Shown one piece after another: positions 1-8,087 of a stretch of 10,258 nt of DNA. Origin of the DNA: Methanocellales archaeon. Its GTDB lineage: Archaea > Halobacteriota > UBA148 > JAUWXC01. The notes below the pieces were generated by a model. It worked only from the letters and a program-made list of their open reading frames with translations. It did no database searches and was not told the DNA's origin. A program made the position numbers and the translations under genes. The stretch covers positions 1-10,258 of the forward strand of contig JAUWXC010000014.1 of NCBI GenBank assembly GCA_030616565.1. The letters run 5' to 3'. Within the stretch, counting starts at the first letter, position 1. Each line of letters opens with the position of its first letter.

Positions 1-363
1 GACGATTTCGCGGAATTGATTAGGGCAGAAAAAATTACGGGGAATTTCAACAAGACGATTAACGGGCATACCATGATAGATGGTCCGAGAGCGATCCTAG
101 AGCTATCGTCAAACGAGTTCATCAGGCTTTATGGATGGAGCACTGAGAGAGCATTAATCTTCACAAAAGTGTCGACCGGTAGGTCACCCTTGGTTGCAAT
201 TAGGGTCACAAACCTCAAACCCGGCGTCGTAGTCCTGCATGGACTGAAAACGTCAGAAGTAGATTCGATTGCCACGAAGATTGCAGAGATAGAAGGAGTG
301 CCACTAATGACGACACGTCTTCCCACAAACGAGCTAATTGAGGTTCTAAGGAATTTAGGGTAG
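1..363 (+). CDS. Probable transcriptional regulator, C-terminal part (cut by window start)
   Basis: The frame is open from base 1 (Asp-Asp-Phe-Ala-Glu...) to a TAG at 361-363, so this is most likely the last 120 residues of a longer gene. A TTG at 16 could serve as a start, but nothing upstream supports it. The visible part is a soluble alpha/beta domain with no membrane segment. Its end, with a VVLHGL strand, a helix containing [11 protein letters not shown], then a TTRLP strand and a final helix, resembles a small ligand-sensing domain. From family knowledge, archaeal genomes such as Methanocaldococcus often carry an HTH-type regulator (MJ1545-like) directly before HMG-CoA synthase, and the position here matches (10 nt upstream). 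The DNA-binding part would lie outside the window, so the regulator call rests mainly on context and recall. An effect on the mevalonate operon is an inference. Confidence 0.55.
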   Translation, partial: DDFAELIRAEKITGNFNKTINGHTMIDGPRAILELSSNEFIRLYGWSTERALIFTKVSTGRSPLVAIRVTNLKPGVVVLHGLKTSEVDSIATKIAEIEGVPLMTTRLPTNELIEVLRNLG

Positions 364-364
364 A

Positions 365-370
365 AGAGGT
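365..370 (+). promoter_or_regulatory. Shine-Dalgarno sequence of HMG-CoA synthase
   Basis: AGAGGT lies 3 nt before the ATG at 374 in the 10-nt gap after the regulator stop. It supports this start and translation from a shared transcript. Confidence 0.6.
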
Positions 371-373
371 AAA

Positions 374-1411
374 ATGATCGGGATTACAAGTTATGGAGCA
401 TACATTCCACGCTACAGAATCAAAGTTGAGGAGATCGCAAGGGTGTGGGGAGATGACCCGGAGCATATCAAAAAAGGGCTACTAATATATGAGAAATCAG
501 TACCGGACCTTGACGAGGACACTGCCACGATTGCAGTGGAAGCTGCGAGAAGCGCCATCTATAGACGCAGTATCGATCCCAAAGAGATAGGAGCGATTTA
601 CGTTGGCTCAGAGAGTCACCCCTACGCCGTAAAGCCCACTGCCACGATAGTCGCAGAGGCAATCAGGGCAACACCAGACTTGACCGCTGCAGACTTTGAG
701 TTTGCCTGCAAAGCTGGCACCGCTGCGATTCAAACCTGTATGGGCGAAGTAGCGATGGGGGCGATCAAGTACGGCATGGCAATAGGTGCCGACATCTCAC
801 AGAGCGCGCCGGGTGATGCACTGGAATACACGGCAGCGGCAGGCGGTGCAGCCTACATCATCGGAAAAAAGAATCTCATCACAGAGATAGAAGATACGTT
901 CTCCTTTACCACAGACACACCTGACTTCTGGCGCCGCGAGGGAGAGAGTTATCCCATGCACGGTGGAAGATTCACCGGCGAACCAGCATATTTTAAACAC
1001 ATAATTTCTGCGACGAAAGGAATAATGAAAAAGGTCGGTACCAAGCCCAGCGATTACGATTACGTGGTATTTCATCAGCCGAATGGCAAGTTTCCACTAC
1101 GCGTGGCAAAGACACTGGGATTCTCAGAGGAGCAAATTGGGCTCGGACTGGTCGTACCAATGATGGGCAACACATACTCAGGCTCGTCCTTGATAGGACT
1201 GGCAGCGATTCTAGACCAGGCTAAACCAGGATCGATGATATTGATGACGTCGTTCGGCTCCGGCGCCGGCAGCGATGCATTCAGCATGACCGTTACCGAT
1301 GGAATTGAAGAGGTACGAGACAAGGCACCAACCATTGCAGAGTTATTGAAAAATCCCAGATACCTAGACTATGCATTGTACGCAAAGCATAAAGGCAAGA
1401 TTGCGGTGTGA
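374..1411 (+). CDS. Hydroxymethylglutaryl-CoA synthase (archaeal type)
   Basis: This enzyme condenses acetyl-CoA with acetoacetyl-CoA to give HMG-CoA, the second step of the mevalonate route to archaeal isoprenoid lipids. The 345-residue length is typical of the archaeal family, which is shorter than the eukaryotic enzymes. The N-terminus ([16 protein letters not shown]) is the standard family start. Catalytic elements of the thiolase fold are visible: Glu80 in GSESHPY, the acyl-accepting Cys112 in FACKAGTAA, His234 in FHQPNGKFP, and the GNTYSGSS loop at 265-272. The C-terminal GSGAGSDAF motif (296-303) closes the active site. A Shine-Dalgarno sequence fixes the ATG. The stop overlaps the possible GTG start of the thiolase gene. 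In Methanothermococcus this enzyme forms a channelling complex with thiolase and a DUF35 protein, and all three genes are adjacent here. The identification is very secure. Confidence 0.96.
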   Translation: MIGITSYGAYIPRYRIKVEEIARVWGDDPEHIKKGLLIYEKSVPDLDEDTATIAVEAARSAIYRRSIDPKEIGAIYVGSESHPYAVKPTATIVAEAIRATPDLTAADFEFACKAGTAAIQTCMGEVAMGAIKYGMAIGADISQSAPGDALEYTAAAGGAAYIIGKKNLITEIEDTFSFTTDTPDFWRREGESYPMHGGRFTGEPAYFKHIISATKGIMKKVGTKPSDYDYVVFHQPNGKFPLRVAKTLGFSEEQIGLGLVVPMMGNTYSGSSLIGLAAILDQAKPGSMILMTSFGSGAGSDAFSMTVTDGIEEVRDKAPTIAELLKNPRYLDYALYAKHKGKIAV

Positions 1412-1413
1412 AG

Positions 1414-2586
1414 ATGAGAGACGTAGCAATAATCGGCATTGGTTGCACGAACTTCGGCGAGATGTGGGAGCGGTCATTTAGAGATTTGTTCTTCGAAGCT
1501 GGCTTGAATGCCCTGGAAGATGCGGGCGCTAAGGGAGAGGATGTCGATGCTCTCTATGTCGGGAATATGAGCGCTGGCAAGTTCATCGACCAGGAGCACA
1601 TCGGCGCTCTGATAGCAGATTACGCTGGACTGGCAGGCTCGCTACATGTACCTTCCACAAGGGTGGAGGCGGCATGCGCCTCGGGAGGGTTGGCGCTGCG
1701 AGAGGGTGTGCTAGCCGTAGCATCTGGATTGCATGACGTTGTGATTGCGGCTGGCGTGGAAAAAATGACCGATGTTGAAACAGGGGTGACGATAGATGCA
1801 CTGGCTTCAGCCGCTGACAGAGAATGGGAAGGATTTATGGGCGCGACCTTTCCTGGACTGTACGCCATGATAGCACGCTTGCACATGCATAGGTATGGAA
1901 CGACAAGAGAACAACTGGCAATGGTGGCGGTGAAAAATCATCACAATGCAACGATGAATTCCAAAGCACAGTACGAGAGAGAGATCACAATTGAGGATGT
2001 CATGAATTCCCCCTTAATAGCGGATCCACTCAGGGTTTACGATTGCTCTCCGATTACGGATGGTGCTGCAGCAGTAGTGCTCGCACCAGTAGAATTGGCT
2101 CGAAAATTAAACAATACACCGATATATGTGCGCGCGTCAGCGCAGGCAAGCGATACCATTACCTTGCATGACAGACGGGATATCACCACCTTAGATGCTA
2201 CTGTGTATGCTGCCCAGCGAGCATATAAGATGGCTGACATCTCACCAAAAGACATTGATGTCGCAGAAGTGCACGATTGCTTTACGATCGCTGAGATATG
2301 CGCCATAGAGGACCTGGGATTTGTGCAGAAGGGAAATGGTGGTCCTGCCACTGAAGAGGGTATGACCGCGCTGGATGGAGATATTCCTATAAATCCCTCT
2401 GGCGGTTTAAAAGCGTGCGGACATCCAGTTGGCGCAACTGGAATAAAACAAGCCGTTGAAATCGTGCAACAGCTCAGAGGCGAGGCGGGGGGACGACAGG
2501 TAAGCGGGGCGAAAATTGGTTTAGCTCACAATGTCGGAGGGACCGGGGGGACGGCAGTGGTCCATGTATTGAGTGTCAACAGGTGA
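1414..2586 (+). CDS. Acetoacetyl-CoA thiolase (archaeal, SCP2-like acetyl-CoA C-acetyltransferase)
   Basis: This thiolase condenses two acetyl-CoA into acetoacetyl-CoA, the substrate of the preceding HMG-CoA synthase. I chose the ATG at 1414 (390 aa) because [10 protein letters not shown] is the usual family N-terminus and GGTG at 1405-1408 is a reasonable ribosome site. A GTG at 1408 would add two residues and give a 4-nt overlap. From the ATG, the nucleophile is Cys88 in [10 protein letters not shown]. Further catalytic elements are His287 in VHDCFT and His337 in [11 protein letters not shown]. The final loop reads HNVGGTGG in place of the CxG motif of classical thiolases, which is normal for this archaeal family. 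The condensation is thermodynamically unfavourable, so direct channelling to the synthase through DUF35 matters. The call is secure; its use for fatty-acid breakdown is less likely given the operon. Confidence 0.95.
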   Translation: MRDVAIIGIGCTNFGEMWERSFRDLFFEAGLNALEDAGAKGEDVDALYVGNMSAGKFIDQEHIGALIADYAGLAGSLHVPSTRVEAACASGGLALREGVLAVASGLHDVVIAAGVEKMTDVETGVTIDALASAADREWEGFMGATFPGLYAMIARLHMHRYGTTREQLAMVAVKNHHNATMNSKAQYEREITIEDVMNSPLIADPLRVYDCSPITDGAAAVVLAPVELARKLNNTPIYVRASAQASDTITLHDRRDITTLDATVYAAQRAYKMADISPKDIDVAEVHDCFTIAEICAIEDLGFVQKGNGGPATEEGMTALDGDIPINPSGGLKACGHPVGATGIKQAVEIVQQLRGEAGGRQVSGAKIGLAHNVGGTGGTAVVHVLSVNR

Positions 2587-2587
2587 T
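2581..2587 (+). promoter_or_regulatory. Shine-Dalgarno sequence deciding the DUF35 start
   Basis: AGGTGAT is a long match to the archaeal anti-Shine-Dalgarno sequence. It ends 3 nt before the ATG at 2591 and lies across the thiolase stop codon. It favours that ATG over the in-frame GTG at 2573. Confidence 0.65.
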
Positions 2588-2590
2588 AGC

Positions 2591-2995
2591 ATGGCAGTAC
2601 CAAGATTATGGAGACATATCCCAACGAGATACAACCTAATCGGAACAGAGTGTCAAACCTGTGGAGGACTTTACTTCCCGCCAAGGACGACATGTCCAAC
2701 GTGTAGAAGAGATGGCAGAATTATAGAGCGCAAGTTCAAGGGAACCGGAGAGGTCGTCACGTACACAACAATCTATTCTGCGTCGGCTGCTTTTCACAGG
2801 CAAACTCCCTATGTCCTAGCCATAGTCAAATTAGATGAAGGCCCGCTGCTGACTGGACAGATAGTCTGCGACCCAGACGAGGCCAAGATCGGTATGAAGG
2901 TACGACCAGTTTTCAGAAAACTTGGTGAAGATGGACCAAGTGGCATCATCTATTACGGCACGAAATTTGCACCCCTAACAGAGGCATCCCAATGA
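2591..2995 (+). CDS. DUF35 zinc-ribbon/OB-fold protein bridging thiolase and HMG-CoA synthase
   Basis: This 134-residue protein has the standard DUF35 layout. An N-terminal helix (about 4-18) is followed by a rubredoxin-like zinc ribbon with Cys21, Cys24, Cys35 and Cys38, then an OB fold from about 48 to 125, including [12 protein letters not shown] and the [12 protein letters not shown] strand. In Methanothermococcus thermolithotrophicus the equivalent protein holds thiolase and HMG-CoA synthase together and provides a shared pantetheine site, so acetoacetyl-CoA passes without release. The gene lies directly after both partners and overlaps the reductase start by 4 nt (ATGA), so the same role is expected. 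It is not itself a catalyst. An alternative GTG start at 2573 would add six residues and overlap the thiolase by 14 nt; the strong ribosome site argues for the ATG. Confidence 0.92.
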   Translation: MAVPRLWRHIPTRYNLIGTECQTCGGLYFPPRTTCPTCRRDGRIIERKFKGTGEVVTYTTIYSASAAFHRQTPYVLAIVKLDEGPLLTGQIVCDPDEAKIGMKVRPVFRKLGEDGPSGIIYYGTKFAPLTEASQ

Positions 2996-4254
2996 GCACG
3001 TCAAGAATTCCCGGATTTTACAAGTTAAGTGTGCAGGAAAGGTTGAGTAGAGTTAAAGATTTCGCGCATCTGGATGATGAATCCCTTAAGAATATCCGCA
3101 AAAGGGCGCTAAGCGTGGAACAAGCGGACAGGATGATCGAGAATGCAATAGGCATCATGGAGATTCCTCTCGGAATTGCTATAAATTTCCTGATTAACGG
3201 AAAGGATTACCTCATCCCCATGGCAACAGAGGAGCCGTCAGTCATCGCAGCAGCCAGCAATGCCGCTAAAATAGCAAGAGATAAGGGCGGTTTTTCTGTC
3301 AGCACTACCGAACCGCTCATGATAGGGCAAATCCAGATGATGTGTGAGACGCCAGAAGAAGCGAAGAGCGCAATTCTGGGTGCAAAAGAAGAGATATTGA
3401 TGCTCGCAAATGAGCAGAATCCCACCTTGGTAAAGTTTGGCGGCGGAGCAAAAGATGTGGAAGTGAGGATTATTGAAACTTCCATGGGCAAAATGGTGGT
3501 CACACACTTAATAGTCGACTGCAGGGATGCGATGGGTGCCAACGCCGTCAACACGATGTGCGAGGCGGTAGCGCCATTGATTGAAAAACTAACCTCTGGT
3601 AAGGTGTACCTCAGGATACTCTCCAATCTAGCAGTCAAACGATTGGCCAGGGCGAAGGCGATTTTCTCCAAAGAGGCGTTAGGCGGAGAGATGGTTGTGG
3701 ATGGCATCATCATCGCGCAAAGATTCGCAGAGTCGGACGTATACAGGGCTGCGACGCATAACAAGGGGATAATGAACGGCATCTCTGCAGTGGCATTAGC
3801 AACCGGCAATGACTCCAGAGCGATAGAGGCGAGTGCACATGCATATGCGTCCTTTTCTGGTAGATACAGACCTCTGACGACCTACGAGAAAAATGAGGAT
3901 GGAGACTTGGTCGGAGCTATTGAGGTGCCCATCGCTGTCGGGACCGTCGGCGGCGCCACAAAAGTACATCCCACCGCAATAGCCAATATGAAGATTTTAG
4001 GGGCAAAAACCGCTTCCGAACTGGCAGAGGTAATGGCATCGGCTGGCTTAGCTCAAAACCTTGCTGCATTGAAAGCACTTTCCACAGAGGGCATACAGAG
4101 GGGGCACATGTCCCTGCATGCGAGAAACATAGCAGCCATGGCAGGCGCAACCGGAGATGCGATTGACGAAGTTGCAAGGATCATGGTAAAGGAAGGGAAA
4201 ATACGAGTAGACAGAGCTAAAGAGGTCCTTGAAGAGCTCTCTAAAAGGGGATAA
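2992..4254 (+). CDS. Hydroxymethylglutaryl-CoA reductase, class II
   Basis: This enzyme reduces HMG-CoA to mevalonate with two NAD(P)H. The 420 residues match the class II family typified by Pseudomonas mevalonii and Archaeoglobus, not the class I HmgA of most archaea. Signs are the N-terminal [11 protein letters not shown], the [14 protein letters not shown] segment (51-64), [12 protein letters not shown] with the catalytic Glu at 80 or 81, and [14 protein letters not shown] around 176-189. Further signs are catalytic Lys258 in THNKGI, Asp274 in TGNDSR, and His372 in GHMSLHARN. Class II enzymes are often called degradative, but co-transcription with thiolase and synthase points to mevalonate synthesis. 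Cofactor preference (NADH or NADPH) cannot be read reliably. GAGG at 2981-2984 is a ribosome site 7 nt before the ATG. The start overlaps the DUF35 stop by 4 nt. The next gene follows after 2 nt. Confidence 0.95.
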   Translation: MSTSRIPGFYKLSVQERLSRVKDFAHLDDESLKNIRKRALSVEQADRMIENAIGIMEIPLGIAINFLINGKDYLIPMATEEPSVIAAASNAAKIARDKGGFSVSTTEPLMIGQIQMMCETPEEAKSAILGAKEEILMLANEQNPTLVKFGGGAKDVEVRIIETSMGKMVVTHLIVDCRDAMGANAVNTMCEAVAPLIEKLTSGKVYLRILSNLAVKRLARAKAIFSKEALGGEMVVDGIIIAQRFAESDVYRAATHNKGIMNGISAVALATGNDSRAIEASAHAYASFSGRYRPLTTYEKNEDGDLVGAIEVPIAVGTVGGATKVHPTAIANMKILGAKTASELAEVMASAGLAQNLAALKALSTEGIQRGHMSLHARNIAAMAGATGDAIDEVARIMVKEGKIRVDRAKEVLEELSKRG

Positions 4255-4256
4255 AA

Positions 4257-5048
4257 ATGAGAGGTAAAATTACCGTTCCGGACATAATTGACATGAAGAA
4301 GTCTGGAAAGAAAATTACAGTCCTCACCGCCTATGACTCACTTTTTGCAAATATTCTGGATGGAGCAGGCATTCATATCCTGCTGGTGGGCGATTCCTTG
4401 GGCAATGTGGTTTTAGGATACGAGAACCCTATTCCAGTGACGATAAAAGACGTCACTCATCACGTACGAGCTGTATCCAGGGGTGTGAAGAGTGCTCTAA
4501 TAGTCGGAGATATGCCATTTGGATCCTATTTTACCCCGGAGGATGCACTAAGAAATGCTGGAAAATTGATCCAAGCAGGAGCAGAGGCCGTCAAGCTTGA
4601 GAGGGGCACAGCAGTTAAAGACCAGATTGGGGCGCTGACGGAAATGGGCATACCGGTCATGGGACATGTTGGATTAACGCCGCAGTCCATACACCAGATA
4701 GGGGGCTACAGGGTTCAGGGCAGGACGCCCGAAACGGCGAAGAAGATATTGAGCGATGCTAAAGCGGTTGAAAGGGCGGGAGCGTTCGCGATTGTGTTAG
4801 AAGGAATGCCCTCAAACCTCGCTGGCAAGATAACGGACGAATTAAAAATCCCGACGATCGGCATAGGTGCAGGCCCCCACTGCGATGGGCAGGTCTTGGT
4901 AACGCATGATGCTCTGGGCTTTTATGAAAAGACGCCGAAATTTGTGAAGAAGTACGCAGGTCTTAGGGAATTGATATTGAGTGCGGTTAAGACATACAAA
5001 AAAGAAGTCGAAGAGGGAAGATTCCCAACCGAAGAGTATAGTTATTAG
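4257..5048 (+). CDS. panB: 3-methyl-2-oxobutanoate hydroxymethyltransferase (ketopantoate synthase)
   Basis: PanB transfers a hydroxymethyl group from 5,10-methylene-tetrahydrofolate, or in archaea possibly a tetrahydropterin analogue, to 2-oxoisovalerate. This gives ketopantoate, the first committed intermediate of pantothenate and CoA. The 263-residue length is normal. Family motifs are all present: the metal ligands Asp46 in VGDSLGNV and Asp85 in GDMPFGSY, KLERG at 113-117, GHVGLTPQS at 136-144, the catalytic Glu182 in VLEGMP, and GIGAGPHCDGQVLV at 202-215. The ATG follows the reductase stop by 2 nt, with a GGGGAT ribosome site just upstream, so it is the last gene of the mevalonate operon. 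Many methanogens lack a recognisable PanB, so its presence narrows the lineage. The link with CoA-consuming mevalonate enzymes is suggestive but unproven. Confidence 0.95.
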   Translation: MRGKITVPDIIDMKKSGKKITVLTAYDSLFANILDGAGIHILLVGDSLGNVVLGYENPIPVTIKDVTHHVRAVSRGVKSALIVGDMPFGSYFTPEDALRNAGKLIQAGAEAVKLERGTAVKDQIGALTEMGIPVMGHVGLTPQSIHQIGGYRVQGRTPETAKKILSDAKAVERAGAFAIVLEGMPSNLAGKITDELKIPTIGIGAGPHCDGQVLVTHDALGFYEKTPKFVKKYAGLRELILSAVKTYKKEVEEGRFPTEEYSY

Positions 5049-5050
5049 AC

Positions 5051-6522
<1,472 letters not shown>

Positions 6523-6529
6523 TTATATA
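6523..6529 (+). promoter_or_regulatory. TATA box of the small zinc-finger gene
   Basis: TTATATA, preceded by a purine-rich ACAAAGA that may act as a BRE, is centred about 38 nt before the ATG at 6564. A start near 6550-6553 would leave a leader of about 12 nt carrying the GGGGGA ribosome site. Confidence 0.55.
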
Positions 6530-6539
6530 CTAGATCGAT

Positions 6540-6554
6540 CCCAACTGAATTGGG
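6540..6554. repeat. Inverted repeat at the predicted start of the small gene
   Basis: CCCAA, a 5-nt spacer and TTGGG form an inverted repeat between the TATA box and the ribosome site of the small ORF. The half-site context TCGATCCCAA (6535-6544) recurs with one mismatch as TTGATCCCAA at 6747-6756, after the ORF. It could be a repressor operator; nothing here proves binding. Confidence 0.35.
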
Positions 6555-6563
6555 GGATGGGAG

Positions 6564-6722
6564 ATGCGATGCATTTGGTGTGGCATGAAATATACCGAAG
6601 AGTTTGGAGACGTTGCCGCTGGTTTTTGTAGTTCTGCATGCGAGCATATGTGGTCTCAATCGTTTGAGCACCATCGCATAAGTGTCACATCGGATTTCTC
6701 TGACGTAAGAGTCAGCGGGTAA
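6564..6722 (+). CDS. Small zinc-finger protein of unknown function (52 aa)
   Basis: This short ORF runs from ATG 6564 to TAA 6720-6722 in the pyrB-nfeD interval. The product has a Cys3-x2-Cys6 knuckle at its N-terminus (MRCIWCGM) and a second pair, Cys22-x3-Cys26, in GFCSSACEHMW. This C-x2-C...FCS-x2-C layout resembles small treble-clef modules such as the TRASH/MYM group or archaeal DUF2116-like Zn-ribbons. The C-terminal third is polar, with His36 and His37, and has no clear fold. The gene has its own TATA box at the right distance and a GGGGGA ribosome site 7 nt before the ATG, which argues against a chance frame. It diverges from pyrB and precedes nfeD by 105 nt. No membrane segment or signal peptide is seen. 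Function is unknown; metal sensing or a nucleic-acid-binding role is speculation. Confidence 0.6.
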   Translation: MRCIWCGMKYTEEFGDVAAGFCSSACEHMWSQSFEHHRISVTSDFSDVRVSG

Positions 6723-6733
6723 TCCACACAAAC

Positions 6734-6745
6734 TTTTGTACAAAA
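6734..6745. repeat. Perfect 12-bp palindrome upstream of nfeD
   Basis: TTTTGTACAAAA reads the same on both strands. It lies 11 nt after the small ORF stop and about 94 nt before the nfeD ATG. It could be a dimeric regulator site; it lacks the T-run expected of a terminator. Confidence 0.4.
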
Positions 6746-6753
6746 ATTGATCC

Positions 6754-6765
6754 CAAGCTAGCTTG
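6754..6765. repeat. Second perfect 12-bp palindrome upstream of nfeD
   Basis: CAAGCTAGCTTG is centred exactly 20 bp after the centre of the palindrome at 6734-6745, about two helical turns, so two dimers could sit on one DNA face. A shorter palindrome, AACTAGTT (6774-6781), follows 18 bp on. Confidence 0.4.
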
Positions 6766-6793
6766 ACCTTCACAACTAGTTAACGACAGCTTC

Positions 6794-6806
6794 ATTATAT
6801 TTTAAA
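6794..6806 (+). promoter_or_regulatory. TATA box of nfeD-stomatin, with adjacent inverted repeat
   Basis: ATTATATTTTAAA is centred 28 nt before the nfeD ATG at 6828, so transcription would start at or a few bases before the codon, giving a leaderless or nearly leaderless mRNA. No clear Shine-Dalgarno motif precedes nfeD. AAGGT-A-ACCTT (6805-6815) lies between the TATA box and the expected start, a classic repressor position. Confidence 0.55.
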
Positions 6807-6827
6807 GGTAACCTTAAGTAGATCACC

Positions 6828-8087
6828 ATGAGAGAGTGGACCTTGCTGGTCGTTCTGATGTTACTCCTATCCACACTGGTTACGACTAGCGCCGAGCCAG
6901 CTGGCAAGGTGTGCGTCATCGAGATCCAAGGGATGATAACTGCTGGCACAGCGCTACATGTGGAGAGTGAAATAAAAGATGCAGAACGCATGGGCGCATC
7001 TGCGGTGTTGATCAAACTCGATACACCTGGGGGGCTTGTGAGCGCAACGCTAGACATAGTGAGATCCATCGACAATTCACCCATCCAAGTGATAACGTAT
7101 GTCTCGCCCAAGGGAGCGATCGCCGCGTCGGCTGGCACGTACATCCTCCTCGCAGGCCATGTGGCGGCGATGTCACCAGGAACCACATGCGGCGCCTGCA
7201 TGCCTGTGACGCTCGATGTCACTGGAGAACCAAGACAGGCAGACGAAAAAACGATAAAGTTCCTAACAGCACACATCAGGGGCATCGCCGAGGAGAGGGG
7301 AAGACCGACCGACCTGGCAGAACGCTTTGTGACCGAAAATCTGGCGCTCACCGCGAATGAGGCACTGGAAAAAGGTGTTGTCGATGTGATTGCGGACGAC
7401 GTTCCAGATCTGCTCAGCAGAATTGGCCTAGCAGACGCAGAGACGTATACGCGAGAGAAAAGCTTCCGGAACAAGATCGCCGATCTGCTCAGCAACCCGC
7501 AGATAGCGTTCATATTGCTCCTGGTAGGCATGTATGGGCTGATATTCGGATGCATGTCACCTGGGACCTATGTGCCAGAGACGATAGGCGCGATATGCCT
7601 TATCCTAGCATTATATGGTATCGGACTGTTCGATATCGGTGTGTTTGGTGTGCTCCTGATAATGGCAGCGGTGCTGCTATTCATCGCAGAGGTGCTCACA
7701 CCAACCTATGGAATTTTAACGGTGAGCGGCGTTGTCTGCCTCGTACTGGGAGCGCTCATGCTGCTCCGAGAACCATTGCTGCCGATAGAATGGTTCAGGA
7801 CGTTCAAATTGATCGTACTCGGCATGGCAGGTGTGTCCGCGGCATTTTTTGGACTTGGACTTAGAGCGGTTCTGAGGATTCAAAAGCGCAAGGCCACCAC
7901 CGGCACCGAAGAACTGATCGGAAAAATAACCAAAGCCGAGACAGACATCGATCCAGAGGGCACGATCAAGGTCAGAGGGGAGACCTGGAGCGCCAAAACA
8001 GAGGGAAGAGCGATAAAAAAAGGAGCGAGCATAAAGATAATAGGCAGGGAGGGATTAACTCTTATCGTCGAAAAGATGGAGGAGTAA
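6828..8087 (+). CDS. NfeD family membrane-bound serine protease (ClpP class)
   Basis: This is a full-length NfeD protein of 419 residues. A signal peptide or anchor covers 4-22 (LLVVLMLLLSTLV), ending near SAEPAG. A ClpP-like protease domain follows (about 27-200), with the LDTPGG motif at 65-70, nucleophile Ser101 in AASAGTYI, and the catalytic Lys probably Lys141 or Lys144 in DEKTIKF, matching the Ser97/Lys138 dyad of Pyrococcus PH1510. GTTCGACMPV (118-127) is the usual stretch after the Ser. Four hydrophobic segments lie at about 226-243, 252-275, 274-312 (probably split) and 326-348. A soluble NfeD OB fold covers about 358-417. The Pyrococcus enzyme cuts the hydrophobic C-terminus of its stomatin partner, encoded directly downstream here. 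The protease domain should face outside the membrane. Physiological substrate and role (membrane quality control) are inferences. Confidence 0.93.
   Translation: MREWTLLVVLMLLLSTLVTTSAEPAGKVCVIEIQGMITAGTALHVESEIKDAERMGASAVLIKLDTPGGLVSATLDIVRSIDNSPIQVITYVSPKGAIAASAGTYILLAGHVAAMSPGTTCGACMPVTLDVTGEPRQADEKTIKFLTAHIRGIAEERGRPTDLAERFVTENLALTANEALEKGVVDVIADDVPDLLSRIGLADAETYTREKSFRNKIADLLSNPQIAFILLLVGMYGLIFGCMSPGTYVPETIGAICLILALYGIGLFDIGVFGVLLIMAAVLLFIAEVLTPTYGILTVSGVVCLVLGALMLLREPLLPIEWFRTFKLIVLGMAGVSAAFFGLGLRAVLRIQKRKATTGTEELIGKITKAETDIDPEGTIKVRGETWSAKTEGRAIKKGASIKIIGREGLTLIVEKMEE
8078..8084 (+). promoter_or_regulatory. Shine-Dalgarno sequence of the stomatin gene
   Basis: GGAGGAG within the last nfeD codons ends 3 nt before the ATG at 8088. 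It is the strongest ribosome site in the window and suggests ample stomatin synthesis from the shared mRNA. Confidence 0.65.

Noticed and set aside
2573..2590. GTG start for DUF35 inside the thiolase gene
   Set aside because: The AGGTGAT ribosome site is placed for the ATG at 2591, and the added residues are not typical of the family.
3207..3809. 200-residue open frame on the minus strand inside the reductase gene
   Set aside because: It lies wholly antisense to a clear class II reductase, is rich in Ser, Ala and Ile as antisense frames are, and shows no domain.
6776..7555. 259-residue minus-strand frame opposite nfeD
   Set aside because: It is antisense to the conserved protease domain, has low complexity and no motif. 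The nfeD frame has a signal peptide, an active-site Ser and membrane segments.
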